Source: an uncultured Alphaproteobacteria bacterium
GTDB lineage: Bacteria; Pseudomonadota; Alphaproteobacteria; Rickettsiales; UBA1997
Direction: 5' to 3'
Assembly: GCA_949288805.1 (NCBI GenBank)
Contig: CASELL010000002.1
Coordinates: 1 to 64,000 of the forward strand
Length of the DNA: 64,000 bases
Under the pieces are notes generated by a model. That model was not told the origin of the DNA and did not search any database. It was given only the letters and a program-made list of their open reading frames with translations. How positions within the stretch are numbered: the first letter of the stretch is position 1; each line of letters opens with the position of its first letter. The position numbers were made by a program, and so were the translations under genes. This document shows positions 55,773 to 64,000 of this stretch, piece by piece.

Positions 55773-56850
55773 TTTTTTTCTCCTTATTAAATTTTGTTTT
55801 TAATTGTCCACAGGCTGCCATTATATCATCACCCTTTGAAAATCTAATAGGGCAGGGATATCTAGCATCTGTAATTATTTTAGCAAATTGAACTATTTTA
55901 TTTTCTTCTGTTGCTTCTTTAAAAATACAACCATCCCAGTAGTTAAATGGTATTAAATTAAACTTCGCAGGAATATTATATTTTTTTACTAACTTTATTA
56001 ATCTTTTAGCATCTTCAATACTATCATTCAAATCTTTAATCATTATATATTCAAATGTAATTCTTCTATAATTTGTTTTTTCAGCATAAAAAGCACAGGC
56101 TTTCATTATTTCTTCAATAGAATATTGTTCTGCAATAGGCATTATTTTTTTTCTAATTTCATCAGTAGTAGCATGTAAAGATATAGCAAGATTTACTTTT
56201 AAATCTTCTGCTAATTGATATATTTTAGGAACTAGTCCACAAGTAGATAATGTAATTCTTCTATTAGAAAAGGCAATACCACTTTCATTATTTACAATTT
56301 TTATTGCTTTTACAATATTATCATAATTTATTAGTGGTTCACCCATACCCATAATTACAATATTTGTAATTTTTCTACCATCACCAATACCTTTATCAAT
56401 ATTTGACCATTCATCCAATAAATCTCTGGCAATCAAAACTTCTTGGACTATTTCATAAACTTCAAGATTTCTAGTTAATCCTTGCGAACCTGTATTACAA
56501 AACTTACAACCCATACTACAACCAACTTGTGAAGATATACATAAAGTTCCCCTATCGTCTGCTGGAATGTATACTAATTCAATTTTTTCTTTATCATCTA
56601 ATTCAAGCAACCACTTTCTAGTACCATCTTTTGATAATAAGTCTTTCAAAACATTAGGTCTTTCAAGAGAATATTTCTCGCTTAATTCTTTTCTTAAAGT
56701 TTTCGATATATTTGACATATCTTCAAAACTTTTTACCCCCCTATAATACATCCATTGCCAAATTTGTTTGGCAACAAAGCTTTTTACATTAAATTCATTA
56801 ACTAAAATGCTTTCTAGTTCTTGTAAATTGTGATTAAATAAACTTTTCAT
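55762..56850 (-). CDS. rlmN: 23S rRNA/tRNA adenine C2-methyltransferase (radical SAM)
   Basis: It methylates A2503 of 23S rRNA and A37 of some tRNAs. The radical SAM cluster is CSMGCKFC (about 117-124). The two methyl-shuttling cysteines are in the STCGL region and the final MAACGQL. GMGEPLINYDN and LAISLHATTD are also typical. I start it at the ATG at 56850 (MKSLFNHNLQELE), not at the longer frame from 56952, whose 34 extra residues are hydrophobic and absent from the family. Confidence 0.95.
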   Translation of the reverse strand: MKSLFNHNLQELESILVNEFNVKSFVAKQIWQWMYYRGVKSFEDMSNISKTLRKELSEKYSLERPNVLKDLLSKDGTRKWLLELDDKEKIELVYIPADDRGTLCISSQVGCSMGCKFCNTGSQGLTRNLEVYEIVQEVLIARDLLDEWSNIDKGIGDGRKITNIVIMGMGEPLINYDNIVKAIKIVNNESGIAFSNRRITLSTCGLVPKIYQLAEDLKVNLAISLHATTDEIRKKIMPIAEQYSIEEIMKACAFYAEKTNYRRITFEYIMIKDLNDSIEDAKRLIKLVKKYNIPAKFNLIPFNYWDGCIFKEATEENKIVQFAKIITDARYPCPIRFSKGDDIMAACGQLKTKFNKEKKNDK

Positions 56851-56918
56851 TTCAAAAAATATATTAACTATGAATAATATAAATGTTGTTTTGGAAAAGT
56901 AAAGTAATATTAATAGTA

Positions 56919-56946
56919 TTGATTTTAAAAATATTTTACATAATAT
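56919..56946 (+). promoter_or_regulatory. Promoter of the restriction-modification cassette
   Basis: TTGATT (56919-56924), a 16-base spacer and TAATAT (56941-56946). Transcription would start ~20 bases before the ATG at 56974. Confidence 0.55.
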
Positions 56947-56973
56947 TACCAATAGTTTATAAACGATTAAAAA

Positions 56974-59367
56974 ATGTTAGAAAATAAATTACTAGAAAAC
57001 TATTTAAAAGATAGCAAAGTTATTGAAGATTTTGATTTAGATAAAAATACAATATTATACAAAAATATAAAACAAAATCAAATAATAAAAACATTAAAAC
57101 CAGAAGAGAAAGTTCGGGCTTTTTTAATGACTAAATTAGTAAAAGAATTAGGTTATAATCCTGAATTAATAGAAATAGAAAAAACATATGATATAGGAAG
57201 ACCAAAAGTAAACAAACCTAGGGCTGATATAATTTTAAAAGAAAAAAATAATAAAGATATATTTTTATTTATTGAATTAAAAGCTCCTGAAGAATTTGAC
57301 AAAGACAAAGATGAAACAATAGAAAAACAATTATATAATATAGCATCACAAGAAGTAGGTGCAGGAAACGAAGTAAAATACTTGATGTTATATACATATG
57401 AAATTTTAGAAAATACTATAAAAGATAAATGTATTATTATTGACTATAAAAAATATTCTACATTTAATCAATATAAAGAAGAAAGAAATTTTGCCGATAC
57501 TATACCTAGTAATTATGGGTTAGCAAAAAAACAACCTTTCATAAAAGGTAGCAACAAAGATCTTGAAAAATCATTTACTGACAAACAACTAACTTCATTA
57601 CAAAATAATTTACATAATGTTTTATGGGGTGGGGGTTCTACTGATGATAACGATGTTTTTTCTTCTCTTGTAAATATAATTTTAGCAAAAATACAAGATG
57701 AAAATGATGTAAAAAATAATGAAGAGTATAACTTCCAAATTTTTAGTCATTATACAAAAGACAACAAAGAAATATTTGAAGATAATGCAACTTTATTTGA
57801 AAGAATAAATAATCTTTACAGAAAAGCCTTAAAAGAAAGACTAAACATACAAGATGAAGATAAAATCAAAAAATCTTATGTTATTGATGAAAACAAATTT
57901 TCTTTATCAAAACTAAAATACACCGTTTCAGAATTAGAAAGATTTTCTTTTATTGATGCTAAAAATAGTTTAAGTGGAAAAGATATATTAGGAGATTTTT
58001 TTGAGGGAATAATTAGAGAAGGTTTTAAACAAACTAAAGGTCAATTTTTTACACCCATTAATATAGTAAAATTTATGTTATATGGAATACAAGCAGACAA
58101 ATTAGCTATAAAAAATATAAACGAAAAAGGTGAAATACCTTATATGATCGACCCAAGCGCTGGAAGTGGAACTTTTTTAATTGAATATATGAAATTTATA
58201 ACTGAAAATATAAAATATAGATTTAAAGATAAAATAAACAATAATAGATCTACAGAAGATAAAATTGAACAATGGTTTTATCCAGATCATAGAGAAAACA
58301 AATGGGCGAAAGATTATATATATGGTATTGAAATAAATTTTAATTTAGGAACATCTACAAAAGTAAACATGATATTACATGGAGATGGTAGTACAAACAT
58401 TTTTGTAAAAGATGGGCTTTTATCTTTTAATCAATACACAAAAAGTTCAGCACCTAATGCTTTAAATCAAAGTTTAAATAGTGATAATATATATAAAAAA
58501 ATAACAAACGAACAATTTGATGTAATTTTGTCAAATCCACCATTTTCAGTTACATTAGATAAACAAACACAAGAAAATATTAAAGATTCTTTTTTATTTA
58601 GTGCTGAAAACTCCGAAAATCTTTTTATTGAAAGATGGTATCAATTGTTAAAAGAAAATGGTAGATTAGCAGTAGTCTTGCCTGAAAATATTTTTGATAC
58701 AACTGAAAATAAATATATTAGATTATTTTTATATAAATTTTTTAATATAAAAGCTATTATATCTTTACCACAACTAACATTTGAACCCTATACAAGCACT
58801 AAAACAAGTTTACTTTTTGCTCAGAAAAAAACAAAACAAGAATTAGAAAAATGGGATGATTTGTGGGCTAAATATTCACTAGAATATAGTAATTTAAGAA
58901 CAAGAGTAGAAAACTTAATTGATGTTTATTTATCAGGAAAAAATAGAAGTAAATTGCCATCTATAAAAGATTTGACAGAATATGAAGAAAAGGAAATTTT
59001 AATTAGATTTTTGAAAAATTATTTTGATGAAAATGATAAAGATTTATCAGTAAAATATATAATTGAAAAATATCAAGAAGATTTAAAAGAAGTCTGTAAA
59101 TTAGATAAAAATACACAAGATGTTTTTGGTTTTGTGAATACTTGGTGGGTTTTTGGCGAGATTGCTGAAAATCTTGATTATGAAATTTTTATGGCTGAAG
59201 TTGAAAATATTGGGTATAAAAGAACTAAACGAGGGGTTAAAATAACAGAAAATGAATTATATAGGACTGAAACTTTGCCTAGTGGTAAGGAGCAGGTTTT
59301 GTTGGGTGATGATGATGGTAAAATGGATACTGTCTTGGATTGGTTGAGGATGGTTGAGTGGAGGTAG
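56974..59367 (+). CDS. Fused restriction nuclease-adenine methyltransferase (HsdR_N-like + HsdM)
   Basis: The N-terminal ~190 residues match the HsdR N-terminal nuclease-like domain: KPEEKVRAF near 42, then a PD-(D/E)xK set of Asp85 (RADIIL) and Glu101-x-Lys103 (FIELKAP). A type I M-subunit helical and N6-adenine methylase core follows (about 200-660): SAM motif DPSAGSGTFLIEYM (about 393-406) and catalytic motif SNPPF (about 521-525). A ~135-residue helical C-terminus ends the 797-residue chain. No HsdR helicase-translocase gene is present, so cutting would depend on this chain plus the S subunit, as in BcgI-like type IIB/IIG systems. The last ~50 codons are unusually G-rich compared with the rest. 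Confidence 0.87.
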   Translation: MLENKLLENYLKDSKVIEDFDLDKNTILYKNIKQNQIIKTLKPEEKVRAFLMTKLVKELGYNPELIEIEKTYDIGRPKVNKPRADIILKEKNNKDIFLFIELKAPEEFDKDKDETIEKQLYNIASQEVGAGNEVKYLMLYTYEILENTIKDKCIIIDYKKYSTFNQYKEERNFADTIPSNYGLAKKQPFIKGSNKDLEKSFTDKQLTSLQNNLHNVLWGGGSTDDNDVFSSLVNIILAKIQDENDVKNNEEYNFQIFSHYTKDNKEIFEDNATLFERINNLYRKALKERLNIQDEDKIKKSYVIDENKFSLSKLKYTVSELERFSFIDAKNSLSGKDILGDFFEGIIREGFKQTKGQFFTPINIVKFMLYGIQADKLAIKNINEKGEIPYMIDPSAGSGTFLIEYMKFITENIKYRFKDKINNNRSTEDKIEQWFYPDHRENKWAKDYIYGIEINFNLGTSTKVNMILHGDGSTNIFVKDGLLSFNQYTKSSAPNALNQSLNSDNIYKKITNEQFDVILSNPPFSVTLDKQTQENIKDSFLFSAENSENLFIERWYQLLKENGRLAVVLPENIFDTTENKYIRLFLYKFFNIKAIISLPQLTFEPYTSTKTSLLFAQKKTKQELEKWDDLWAKYSLEYSNLRTRVENLIDVYLSGKNRSKLPSIKDLTEYEEKEILIRFLKNYFDENDKDLSVKYIIEKYQEDLKEVCKLDKNTQDVFGFVNTWWVFGEIAENLDYEIFMAEVENIGYKRTKRGVKITENELYRTETLPSGKEQVLLGDDDGKMDTVLDWLRMVEWR

Positions 59368-59369
59368 AG

Positions 59370-60242
59370 ATGGAATTAGTAAACAATGAAGATAATAAAA
59401 TTACAATAACAATAGATTATTCTGGTGAAAATATAAAAAATCATACCATGGATATAAGAGAATTTACAAAATCATTAAATGCTTTTTATGATATTTTACA
59501 ACTATTTTCAGAAGAATATGGATTTAATAAAAATGATATAAAAATTGAAATAAAAGATGTAAACGAAGGTTCTTTAAAGGTTGTTTTATTTTTTGCATTA
59601 TCTTTAGTAATGCCACATTATTTTGATAAAGTACTTAATAAATTTGATAATTACTGTGTAGAAATATACAAAAATATAAAAAAAACTATTGAAGAAAAAA
59701 AGAAAATTGAAAATAAAAATGATATAAACAATCTAATATTAAATGAGCCAAATCCAATAATTGCTAAAATTTATAAAAATAATAATTTTTATAAAAGTAT
59801 TAATGATTTTACAATATGTTTAGACTATGATGTTGAAAATATTTATGTAAATATTGATAAATATAATCAACCAATAAATATAAGTAAATCAGAAAGAAAA
59901 AATTTATCTTATATACCAGATTTTAATGATGAAAAAGAAAAAATAAAAGAAGAAAAAATGACGCTATATCTTGATGGAATTTCTGGAAGTACAGAAAAAT
60001 GGATTTTTATTAAAAAAGAAAAAAACAATGAAATTTCAAGATTAACTGCAAAAGTTTTAAGTGAAAAATTATTAGATTTTGGTAAAAATACACCATATAA
60101 TGATTATTCAAAAACACCTATATTTTGTAATGTAAGAATTGTAACATCTTTAAAAGATGGTAATAAGAATAAAACTACTGAATATTTTATAATTGACTGT
60201 GATATAGAAAAAGAATTAGATTTATTCAATAATATAAAATAA
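59370..60242 (+). CDS. Uncharacterised protein between methylase and specificity genes
   Basis: I do not know its function. The ATG at 59370 follows GGAGG by five bases, the best Shine-Dalgarno sequence in the region, two bases after the methylase stop. The 290 residues start with a beta-rich domain, ITIDYSGENIKNHTMDIREF, then a helix and EGSLKVVLFFAL. That opening resembles a widespread family of uncharacterised bacterial proteins that I cannot name with certainty. Then comes one hydrophobic segment (about 75-95), a Lys-rich helix, and a second beta-rich part with MTLYLDGISGS. Its fixed place inside the restriction cassette suggests an accessory or regulatory role. Confidence 0.75.
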   Translation: MELVNNEDNKITITIDYSGENIKNHTMDIREFTKSLNAFYDILQLFSEEYGFNKNDIKIEIKDVNEGSLKVVLFFALSLVMPHYFDKVLNKFDNYCVEIYKNIKKTIEEKKKIENKNDINNLILNEPNPIIAKIYKNNNFYKSINDFTICLDYDVENIYVNIDKYNQPINISKSERKNLSYIPDFNDEKEKIKEEKMTLYLDGISGSTEKWIFIKKEKNNEISRLTAKVLSEKLLDFGKNTPYNDYSKTPIFCNVRIVTSLKDGNKNKTTEYFIIDCDIEKELDLFNNIK

Positions 60243-60247
60243 ACAAT

Positions 60248-61687
60248 ATGAAAACATTTAAAATTAATTTTAAAGAAATATCTAAAGATAGAGAATTAAG
60301 AAATGATGTAAAATATAATTTTTTTATAAAAAATTATACTTGGAATATTTTTAATTCTAAAAATAAATTAATTAAATTAAAAAATATTTTAATAAATTCT
60401 TATAAAAATTTTATATTTGAAGACGAAGAAGAATATTATGGAATACCGACAGGTCAAAATTATATTGACGAAGATGGATATATAACAGATAAACAATTAA
60501 TAACAAAAGAAGAACATCCAAACAGAATTAAATATAAAATAGATAGTAATAATATATTAATTTCTAGTTTAAGATTAGCTAAATCTCCATCATTAAATTT
60601 TAGAAATTTAGATTTTAATAAATATGTTTTTTCAAATGGTTTCTATATTTTTAATGTTGATAAAAGTTGGAATAAAATTTTTATTTTATATTTATTAAGA
60701 AACAAAAAGATAAAATTAATTTTAGATAATTATTTATATCGAGGAATAGGTATATCAGCCTACAAAGATTACGACCTACTCAACATAAAAATCCCACAAA
60801 TACCACTAGAAGCACAAAACAAAGCAGCCGAACAAATCACACCAATAGAAAACAAAATACAAGAACTAAAAGCACAAATACAAGACCCAAAAACAATAAT
60901 CAATGAAGTATTTGCTGAAGAATTTAATTTTGATATAAATCTTTACAATGAATTAAATAAAGGTATGACAGCAGGAACACAATCAGCAACAACAAAACCA
61001 TTTAGAATATTTAAAACAAATTTTAAAAATTTAAATAAAAGTTATAATTTAAGATTTTCAACAAGATTTCACAACGAACCAACAAAAAAATTAATGTCAA
61101 TTCTTAATAATATAAAAACAATAAAATTAAAATATATATTAAAAGAACAAATACATAGAGGAGTAACACCAGAATATGATAAAAATGGAGATATTCCAGT
61201 AATAAAAATAGCTCATTTAAAAAATTTATATATAGATAATAATTTTGATGAATTTATTTCTAATGATTTTTATAAAAAATCAATGTTAAGATCACAAATT
61301 TTAAAAAATGATATTTTATTATCTTCAACTGGAAAAATATCTCTTGGAAAAATTGATTTAAATGAAAATGATAATTTATATATTGCTGATAGTCATATAT
61401 CTATAATAAGAATTAAAGATTATAATCCTTTATTTTTAGTATATTTTTTTAGAAGTGTTTTGGGTTATTTTCAAATAGAAAGAGATTATACCGGTTCAAC
61501 AAATCAAATAGAATTGTATCCAAAAGATATACAAAACTTCCTAATCCCAAACATACCATTACAAAGACAACAAGAGATAGTAGACAAAATACAAACAAAA
61601 ATAAGCGAACAAAACAAAATAAACGACCTAATTGAAAAAGAAAGAGAGAAAATCAATTATATTATAGAAAACATAGTTAATTTATAA
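60248..61687 (+). CDS. hsdS: Type I-like specificity subunit HsdS
   Basis: The 479 residues have the two-half HsdS plan. Target-recognition domain 1 covers about 1-180 and conserved helix 1 about 185-225 (IPLEAQNKAAEQITPIENKI). Target-recognition domain 2 covers about 250-425 and conserved helix 2 about 430-479 (IPLQRQQEIVDKIQTKI). The two recognition domains set a bipartite DNA target. The conserved helices use C-ending codons (CCC, GCC, ATC, GAC) far more than the recognition domains, as if the parts had different histories. The gene starts six bases after the unknown gene and stops one base before the tRNA gene. Confidence 0.92.
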   Translation: MKTFKINFKEISKDRELRNDVKYNFFIKNYTWNIFNSKNKLIKLKNILINSYKNFIFEDEEEYYGIPTGQNYIDEDGYITDKQLITKEEHPNRIKYKIDSNNILISSLRLAKSPSLNFRNLDFNKYVFSNGFYIFNVDKSWNKIFILYLLRNKKIKLILDNYLYRGIGISAYKDYDLLNIKIPQIPLEAQNKAAEQITPIENKIQELKAQIQDPKTIINEVFAEEFNFDINLYNELNKGMTAGTQSATTKPFRIFKTNFKNLNKSYNLRFSTRFHNEPTKKLMSILNNIKTIKLKYILKEQIHRGVTPEYDKNGDIPVIKIAHLKNLYIDNNFDEFISNDFYKKSMLRSQILKNDILLSSTGKISLGKIDLNENDNLYIADSHISIIRIKDYNPLFLVYFFRSVLGYFQIERDYTGSTNQIELYPKDIQNFLIPNIPLQRQQEIVDKIQTKISEQNKINDLIEKEREKINYIIENIVNL

Positions 61688-61688
61688 A

Positions 61689-61765
61689 TGGTAGCGAAGG
61701 GGGGGTTCGAACCCTCGACCTGCGGATTATGATTCCGACGCTCTAACCAGCTGAGCTACTTCGCC
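61689..61765 (-). tRNA. tRNA with CAU anticodon, probably elongator tRNA-Met
   Basis: The 77-nt cloverleaf includes an encoded CCA. The acceptor GGCGAAG pairs with CTTCGCT through one G-U. The D arm has GCTCAGCTGGTTAGAGC and the T loop is TTCGAAC. The anticodon loop ATCATAA gives CAU; the top pair of that stem (position 27 with 43) is a T-C mismatch. A regular first acceptor pair excludes the initiator. CAU could also be tRNA-Ile2 after lysidine modification, but the ATCATAA loop and D arm resemble E. coli elongator Met. Confidence 0.93.
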
Positions 61766-61826
61766 ACTATATCCATTATAAATTATAAAAAATAAAAATC
61801 AAGTTTATTATTTTTATAAAAAGCAA

Positions 61827-61869
61827 AAAACACCATAAACAGCAATAGTCTATTGTGTTTATGATGTTT
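61827..61869 (-). terminator. Terminator of metK
   Basis: On the minus strand a ~19-bp stem (AACATCATAAACACAATAG with its near-complement, a few mismatches) is followed by a run of six T just after the metK stop. Confidence 0.8.
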
Positions 61870-61887
61870 AAAAATACTATTTGGTTA

Positions 61888-63039
61888 TTAATATTTTTTT
61901 AAGCTTTCTACTAGATCAGTTCTTTCCCAAGAAAAACTACCATCTTTTTGAGGTTCTCTTCCAAAATGACCATAAGCAGCTGTTTTTTTATAAATAGGTC
62001 TATTTAATTGTAAAATTTCTCTAATACTTCTAGGTTTAAGATCTACAAGAGTTAAAAGTGCCTCTGCTATCTTGTCTTCATCATAATCACTAGTTCCAAA
62101 AGTATCTACAAAAACAGATATAGGTTCAGCTATTCCTATTGCATAAGACAATTGAATTAAACATTTTTTAGCTATTCCAGCAGCAACTACATTTTTAGCA
62201 AGATATCTAGCAACATAAGCAGCGCTTCTATCTACCTTAGTAGGATCTTTACCACTGAAAGCACCACCACCATGAGGAGCGTAACCGCCATATGTATCAA
62301 CTATAATTTTTCTACCAGTTAAACCAGTATCACCATCAGGTCCACCAATTACAAATCTACCAGTAGGATTAATTAAGATTTTAGTTTCTTTGTCAACAAA
62401 AGGCACAACTTCATTAATATAAGGAATTATTGCCTTTTTAACTTCATCTAGGGATAAATTTTCTCTATGTTGAATAGATATTAAAACTGTATCTGCTTTT
62501 ACAGGAATACCATTTACATATTTCAATGTAATTTGAGCTTTAGCATCAGGTCCTAGATCTTTTAATTTACCTTGTTTAATATCAGTTAAAATCTTTTCTA
62601 ATAATCTATTAGAATAATAAATGGCAGAAGGCATAAATTCTTTAGTTTCATCGCAAGCATAACCAAACATTATACCTTGATCACCTGCACCTTCTTCTTT
62701 ATTTTTAGTTTCATCTACACCAACAGCTATATCAACCGATTGAGAATGTAATAAATTTTCAATTTTTACATCTTTCCAAGAAAAACCTTCTTGTTCATAA
62801 CCTATTTCTTTAATTGTATCTCTAACTACTTTTTCAATCTCTTCATTGGAAACTTTTTTAGCGCATCTAACTTCACCTGCTATCTTAACTACATTAGTAG
62901 TAGCCAATGTCTCACAAGCAACCCTAGAGTAAGGATCTTTACTTAAAAATAAATCTAAAATAGCATCAGATATTTGATCACAAACTTTATCAGGATGACC
63001 TTCTGAAACTGCTTCACTTGTAAAAATATAATTTCTCAT
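61888..63039 (-). CDS. metK: S-adenosylmethionine synthetase
   Basis: It makes SAM from methionine and ATP. The 383 residues contain [17 protein letters not shown] (about 13-29), [12 protein letters not shown] (about 116-127) and the P-loop-like [19 protein letters not shown] (about 258-276). I choose the ATG at 63039 because [16 protein letters not shown] matches the family start; the GTG at 63048 would add only three residues. A SAM-II riboswitch lies in its leader, giving feedback control by the product. The restriction methylase and several methyltransferases in this window draw on the same SAM pool. Confidence 0.97.
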   Translation of the reverse strand: MRNYIFTSEAVSEGHPDKVCDQISDAILDLFLSKDPYSRVACETLATTNVVKIAGEVRCAKKVSNEEIEKVVRDTIKEIGYEQEGFSWKDVKIENLLHSQSVDIAVGVDETKNKEEGAGDQGIMFGYACDETKEFMPSAIYYSNRLLEKILTDIKQGKLKDLGPDAKAQITLKYVNGIPVKADTVLISIQHRENLSLDEVKKAIIPYINEVVPFVDKETKILINPTGRFVIGGPDGDTGLTGRKIIVDTYGGYAPHGGGAFSGKDPTKVDRSAAYVARYLAKNVVAAGIAKKCLIQLSYAIGIAEPISVFVDTFGTSDYDEDKIAEALLTLVDLKPRSIREILQLNRPIYKKTAAYGHFGREPQKDGSFSWERTDLVESLKKY

Positions 63040-63107
63040 TTTTTTCACAATATTAATTATTAAAATAATAAAATTAATAGCAAAATGGATTGTTTTTTAA
63101 AGAAAAT

Positions 63108-63158
63108 GTCCGTTTAGCTATTTTTTATAGTGCCAGCAAGTAGGCATAAATCGGCACT
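63108..63158 (-). promoter_or_regulatory. SAM-II riboswitch upstream of metK
   Basis: On the minus strand: helix P1 AGTGCC/GGCACT encloses the conserved GATTTA and a C-rich then TTGCT loop. The downstream segment ATAAAAAATAGCTAAACGG carries the invariant AGCTAA. Pseudoknot pairing TTGCT with AGCTAA and CC with GG is preserved, as in the known metX SAM-II aptamer. It lies directly at the predicted transcription start. The distance to the start codon (~68 bases) is longer than usual for a switch that masks the ribosome site directly. Confidence 0.88.
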
Positions 63159-63165
63159 TAGTACT

Positions 63166-63193
63166 ATTTTAAATATACTTTTTTTAATTACAA
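63166..63193 (-). promoter_or_regulatory. Promoter of metK
   Basis: On the minus strand, CTTGTAA (TTGTAA, complement of 63188-63193), a 16-base spacer and TAAAAT (complement of 63166-63171). Transcription would begin near 63159, the first base of the riboswitch. Confidence 0.6.
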
Positions 63194-63257
63194 GAAAAAA
63201 ATTGATTTATAAAAAATGTTTTATACTATAAAATTAATATAATTAATTATTTATTTT

Positions 63258-63545
63258 ATGATAACTTTTTTTGTTAATGATAAAAAAATAGAAGCAGAAG
63301 AGGGAGAGTATCTTTTGTCTATTTTAATTAAAAACAATATATCAATTAAAGCTAATTGTGAAGGAAATGGAGCTTGTGGAACTTGTCAAGTTGTTTTAGA
63401 TAAAGAACATTACGATAAATTAGAAATTACAGATGAAGAATATGATGTATTAGAAAAGCAAACCAATTTAACTCCAACATCAAGATTGGCTTGTCAATTA
63501 CTTATTACAAAAGATTTTGAAGGTGCTAAAATAACTTTATTATAA
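63258..63545 (+). CDS. fdx: [2Fe-2S] ferredoxin
   Basis: It is an electron carrier of the adrenodoxin/Isc-type group. The 95-residue beta-grasp protein has the cluster ligands CEGNGACGTC (three Cys, about 35-44) and a fourth Cys in SRLACQL near 79. In many proteobacteria this type serves iron-sulfur cluster assembly; no isc gene is next to it here. Its last 20 bases overlap the convergent ogt gene. Confidence 0.92.
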   Translation: MITFFVNDKKIEAEEGEYLLSILIKNNISIKANCEGNGACGTCQVVLDKEHYDKLEITDEEYDVLEKQTNLTPTSRLACQLLITKDFEGAKITLL

Positions 63546-64000
63546 TTTTTGACATATCTACATTTTCGTGTTTTAATAATTTTATTTTGGTGTTAATACC
63601 ATAATAATAATTACCAATATTGTTATTTGTATTAATAACCCTATGACATGGTATTATTATTGGTATTGGATTTTTTGATATTGCAGTTCCAACTGCTTGT
63701 GCTGACATTGTTTTTGATATTTGTTTTGCTATGTTTTTATAGGTTGTAATCTCTCCATATGGAATATTACATAGCAATTGCCATACTTTTTTTCTAAAAT
63801 CTGTATCTTCAAATTTAATATTTATGTCTTTTATATCTGGTTTTTCTTTATTAAAATATTTATCTAGCCAAATTTTTGTATCTTTTATGATAGTTGTTTC
63901 TTTTTTTGAATTAATATTATCATCTTTAACGTTCAATGTTAATTTAAGAAGACTATTAGCATTACAAATTATAAGTATATTTCCAATTTTTGATTTATAG
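63526..64000 (-). CDS. ogt: Methylated-DNA--protein-cysteine methyltransferase (5' end outside window)
   Basis: It repairs O6-methylguanine by irreversible transfer of the methyl group to its cysteine. The acceptor is in IPIIIPCHRVI, preceded by YGEITTYKNIA and by the helix-turn-helix AQAVGTAISKNP. The frame is open through the right edge: upstream of the TTG at 63936 it continues with YKSKIGNILIICNANSLLKL, the expected N-terminal strand of the family. The gene is therefore longer than a TTG start would imply and is cut by the window. Only the first few residues should be missing. Confidence 0.9.
   Translation of the reverse strand, partial: YKSKIGNILIICNANSLLKLTLNVKDDNINSKKETTIIKDTKIWLDKYFNKEKPDIKDINIKFEDTDFRKKVWQLLCNIPYGEITTYKNIAKQISKTMSAQAVGTAISKNPIPIIIPCHRVINTNNNIGNYYYGINTKIKLLKHENVDMSKIIIKLF

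Noticed and set aside
56851-56952. Longer N-terminus for rlmN
   Set aside because: The 34 extra residues are hydrophobic, absent from the RlmN family and overlap the divergent promoter region; the ATG at 56850 fits the family.
56850-61765. Attachment-site duplication of the tRNA end flanking the restriction cassette
   Set aside because: No copy of the tRNA 3' sequence was found near 56850-56973, and no integrase gene is present.

Overview
The window is a very AT-rich (GC roughly a quarter), densely coded bacterial chromosome segment. I place it in the Alphaproteobacteria, in a lineage with a shrunken, AT-drifted genome such as an animal-, gut- or protist-associated group. Three things support this: a GapR/DUF2312 gene, a SAM-II riboswitch in front of metK (a class found mostly in alphaproteobacteria), and promoters with a CTTGA-type -35 element. 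Outer-membrane genes (BamD, RlpA, Lgt, a lytic transglycosylase, a TolC-type channel) show a Gram-negative envelope. The species cannot be named from sequence alone. I see no rRNA, CRISPR array, integrase or insertion sequence, and no gene-free stretch over 300 bases.

Layout. 1-4.5 kb: the end of a glycine-rich exported protein, then rpsA with a foldable leader, an SppA-type peptidase and ppa, then a broken ankyrin-repeat gene. 4.7-10.8 kb: one operon for a complete tripartite exporter (TolC channel, HlyD adaptor, double ATPase, two permeases; YbhGFSR-like). 10.8-18 kb, mostly minus strand: a membrane-anchored pseudoprotease behind ychF, lgt, a small orphan and dnaE. 18-26 kb: a phosphoserine phosphatase homologue, gapR, an unknown small gene with its own promoter and terminator, a SIMPL protein coupled to a very divergent glycyl-tRNA synthetase beta chain, and a minus-strand run of nucleoside phosphorylase, beta-CASP nuclease and a membrane thioredoxin-like protein. 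26-36.6 kb: MgtA-type ATPase, AGCS symporter, polA, a frameshifted GmrSD-type (DUF262/DUF1524) restriction gene and a carboxylase beta subunit. 36.7-46 kb: lytic transglycosylase, rpmB-mnmA, a VirB2-like pilin segment fused to tandem cysteine-rich repeats, an M3 peptidase, a methyltransferase and a TsaC-family gene. 46-57 kb: ndk, tsf-rpsB with a hairpin leader, a Pro/Ala/Gln repeat protein running into mnmE-bamD-rlpA, an MFS transporter, and the rlmN-pip-folC-response regulator cluster. 57-64 kb: a three-gene restriction-modification cassette abutting a CAU tRNA, metK with its SAM-II riboswitch, a [2Fe-2S] ferredoxin and a truncated ogt.

The gene set is mainly housekeeping (translation, tRNA modification, replication, envelope assembly). 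Accessory interest is concentrated in four places. The first is the fused nuclease-methylase/S cassette, which has an uncharacterised middle gene and no HsdR translocase. The second is the broken GmrSD-like gene. The third is the pilin-repeat fusion, together with the glycine-rich protein at the left edge. The fourth is a set of RNA leaders: SAM-II at metK (well supported by sequence), and candidate autoregulatory leaders at rpsA and rpsB.
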